A stretch of 64,000 nt of DNA from Cohaesibacter marisflavi. Its GTDB lineage: Bacteria > Pseudomonadota > Alphaproteobacteria > Rhizobiales > Cohaesibacteraceae. Below the pieces are notes generated by a model. The model made no database searches. It was not told the origin of the DNA and saw nothing but the letters and a program-made list of their open reading frames with translations. The position numbers and the translations under genes are program-made. The DNA lies in the NCBI RefSeq assembly GCF_900115225.1, contig NZ_FOVR01000008.1, positions 124,001-188,000 on the forward strand, in the 5' to 3' direction. Shown one piece after another: positions 63,569-64,000 of the stretch (position 1 is the stretch's first letter; each line of letters begins with the position of its first letter).

Positions 63569-64000
63569 TCGTTACTCTCTCAAGTGTCAACCAACTGATA
63601 TGGTGGCAATTGATCCTGTCAATCCTGCCAGCGAAATTGCAGGAGAGAACTCGGTCTGAGCCTTTGGGAAATCCGGATGCATTTTTAAGCGCAGCGCAGC
63701 TCAGAAGTCAGAAACAATTGGTTTTTTCGATCTAAAGTTACGTCGTACATACACGTACACAGTAAGGGCAAAGGGTTCATGATGCAAACTTGATTTGAGA
63801 AATTCTAAACTAAATTCAAAAAAATGGAGATCTATCCATCTCGACTTTGTTGTTTGAAAACAATGGTATAGCTTTCAGTTATGGTTTTGTGTATCACTGC
63901 TTAATTTCTTAAATTTTGAAATGTGATTATCTAAACTGTGCTGGGTAATAGTTACCTTTTGCCTCTGGGAGAACATCTATTTTTCGTTCTGACAAAGAAA
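63569..64000. other. 432-bp AT-rich gap upstream of the RTX gene
   Basis: Contains the RTX promoter but no element I can place. I see no credible gene, tRNA or terminator up to the window edge. Confidence 0.4.

Overview
The window looks like a chromosomal core segment of an alphaproteobacterium, most likely a member of the Hyphomicrobiales (Rhizobiales). Three gene neighbourhoods point there: yajC-secD-secF-Mth938-squalene-synthase-like next to a DUF815 ATPase, pcm-tolC-popZ-valS, and recG/glmS/glmU plus gyrA/coaD/two cyclophilins. A PopZ-type polar organiser, a DUF1127 mini-protein and a P. denitrificans-type cobalamin gene set support it. GC content looks moderate for that order, and a marine lineage such as Cohaesibacter would fit, but this is inference and no species is claimed. 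No plasmid, phage, IS element or CRISPR array was found.

Layout: 1-9.4 kb holds the 3' end of recG, DUF502 and DUF454 membrane proteins, a GNAT acetyltransferase, the amino-sugar pair glmU/glmS, a SPOR-like envelope protein, a DMT exporter and ccdA. 9.8-10.5 kb carries three tRNA-Lys genes, followed by queA-tgt (queuosine). 12.9-18.5 kb is a minus-strand run of VOC protein, two cyclophilins, coaD and gyrA, interrupted by one small secreted-protein gene with a very strong terminator. 18.6-26 kb has marC, an AT-rich orphan gene, an RND efflux operon and a CDF metal transporter. 26-31 kb has divergent ssb/uvrA, then a gap that holds a DUF1127 mini-gene followed by three hairpins with anti-Shine-Dalgarno loops.

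31-39 kb holds a lipoprotein with a transglutaminase-like triad, trmFO, and the Sec accessory operon with two relatives of mitochondrial complex I assembly factors. 39-46 kb is valS, popZ, tolC, pcm and tRNA-Cys. 46-51 kb has a GAF-GGDEF protein, part of the late cobalamin pathway (cobD, cbiB, cobU) and tRNA-Asn. 51-55.6 kb is a second RND pump. 55.7-60.5 kb is a LysR-controlled redox/FMN module and an acyltransferase-SGNH protein. 60.7-63.6 kb is a Calx-beta/RTX secreted protein built by internal duplication.

Most notable points: (i) the DUF1127-plus-anti-SD-hairpin locus at 30.6-30.9 kb, which matches the CcsR/cuckoo sRNA arrangement known in other alphaproteobacteria; (ii) a tRNA-guanine transglycosylase that lacks three of the four canonical zinc ligands; (iii) the secDF-linked complex I assembly-factor homologues; (iv) an uncharacterised 350-residue protein in AT-rich DNA; (v) a long inverted repeat and an FNR/FixK-like box in the uvrA 3' gap. 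Starts were reassigned where a Shine-Dalgarno (SD) sequence or family knowledge favoured a different codon; several genes, including gyrA, appear to use TTG or GTG.
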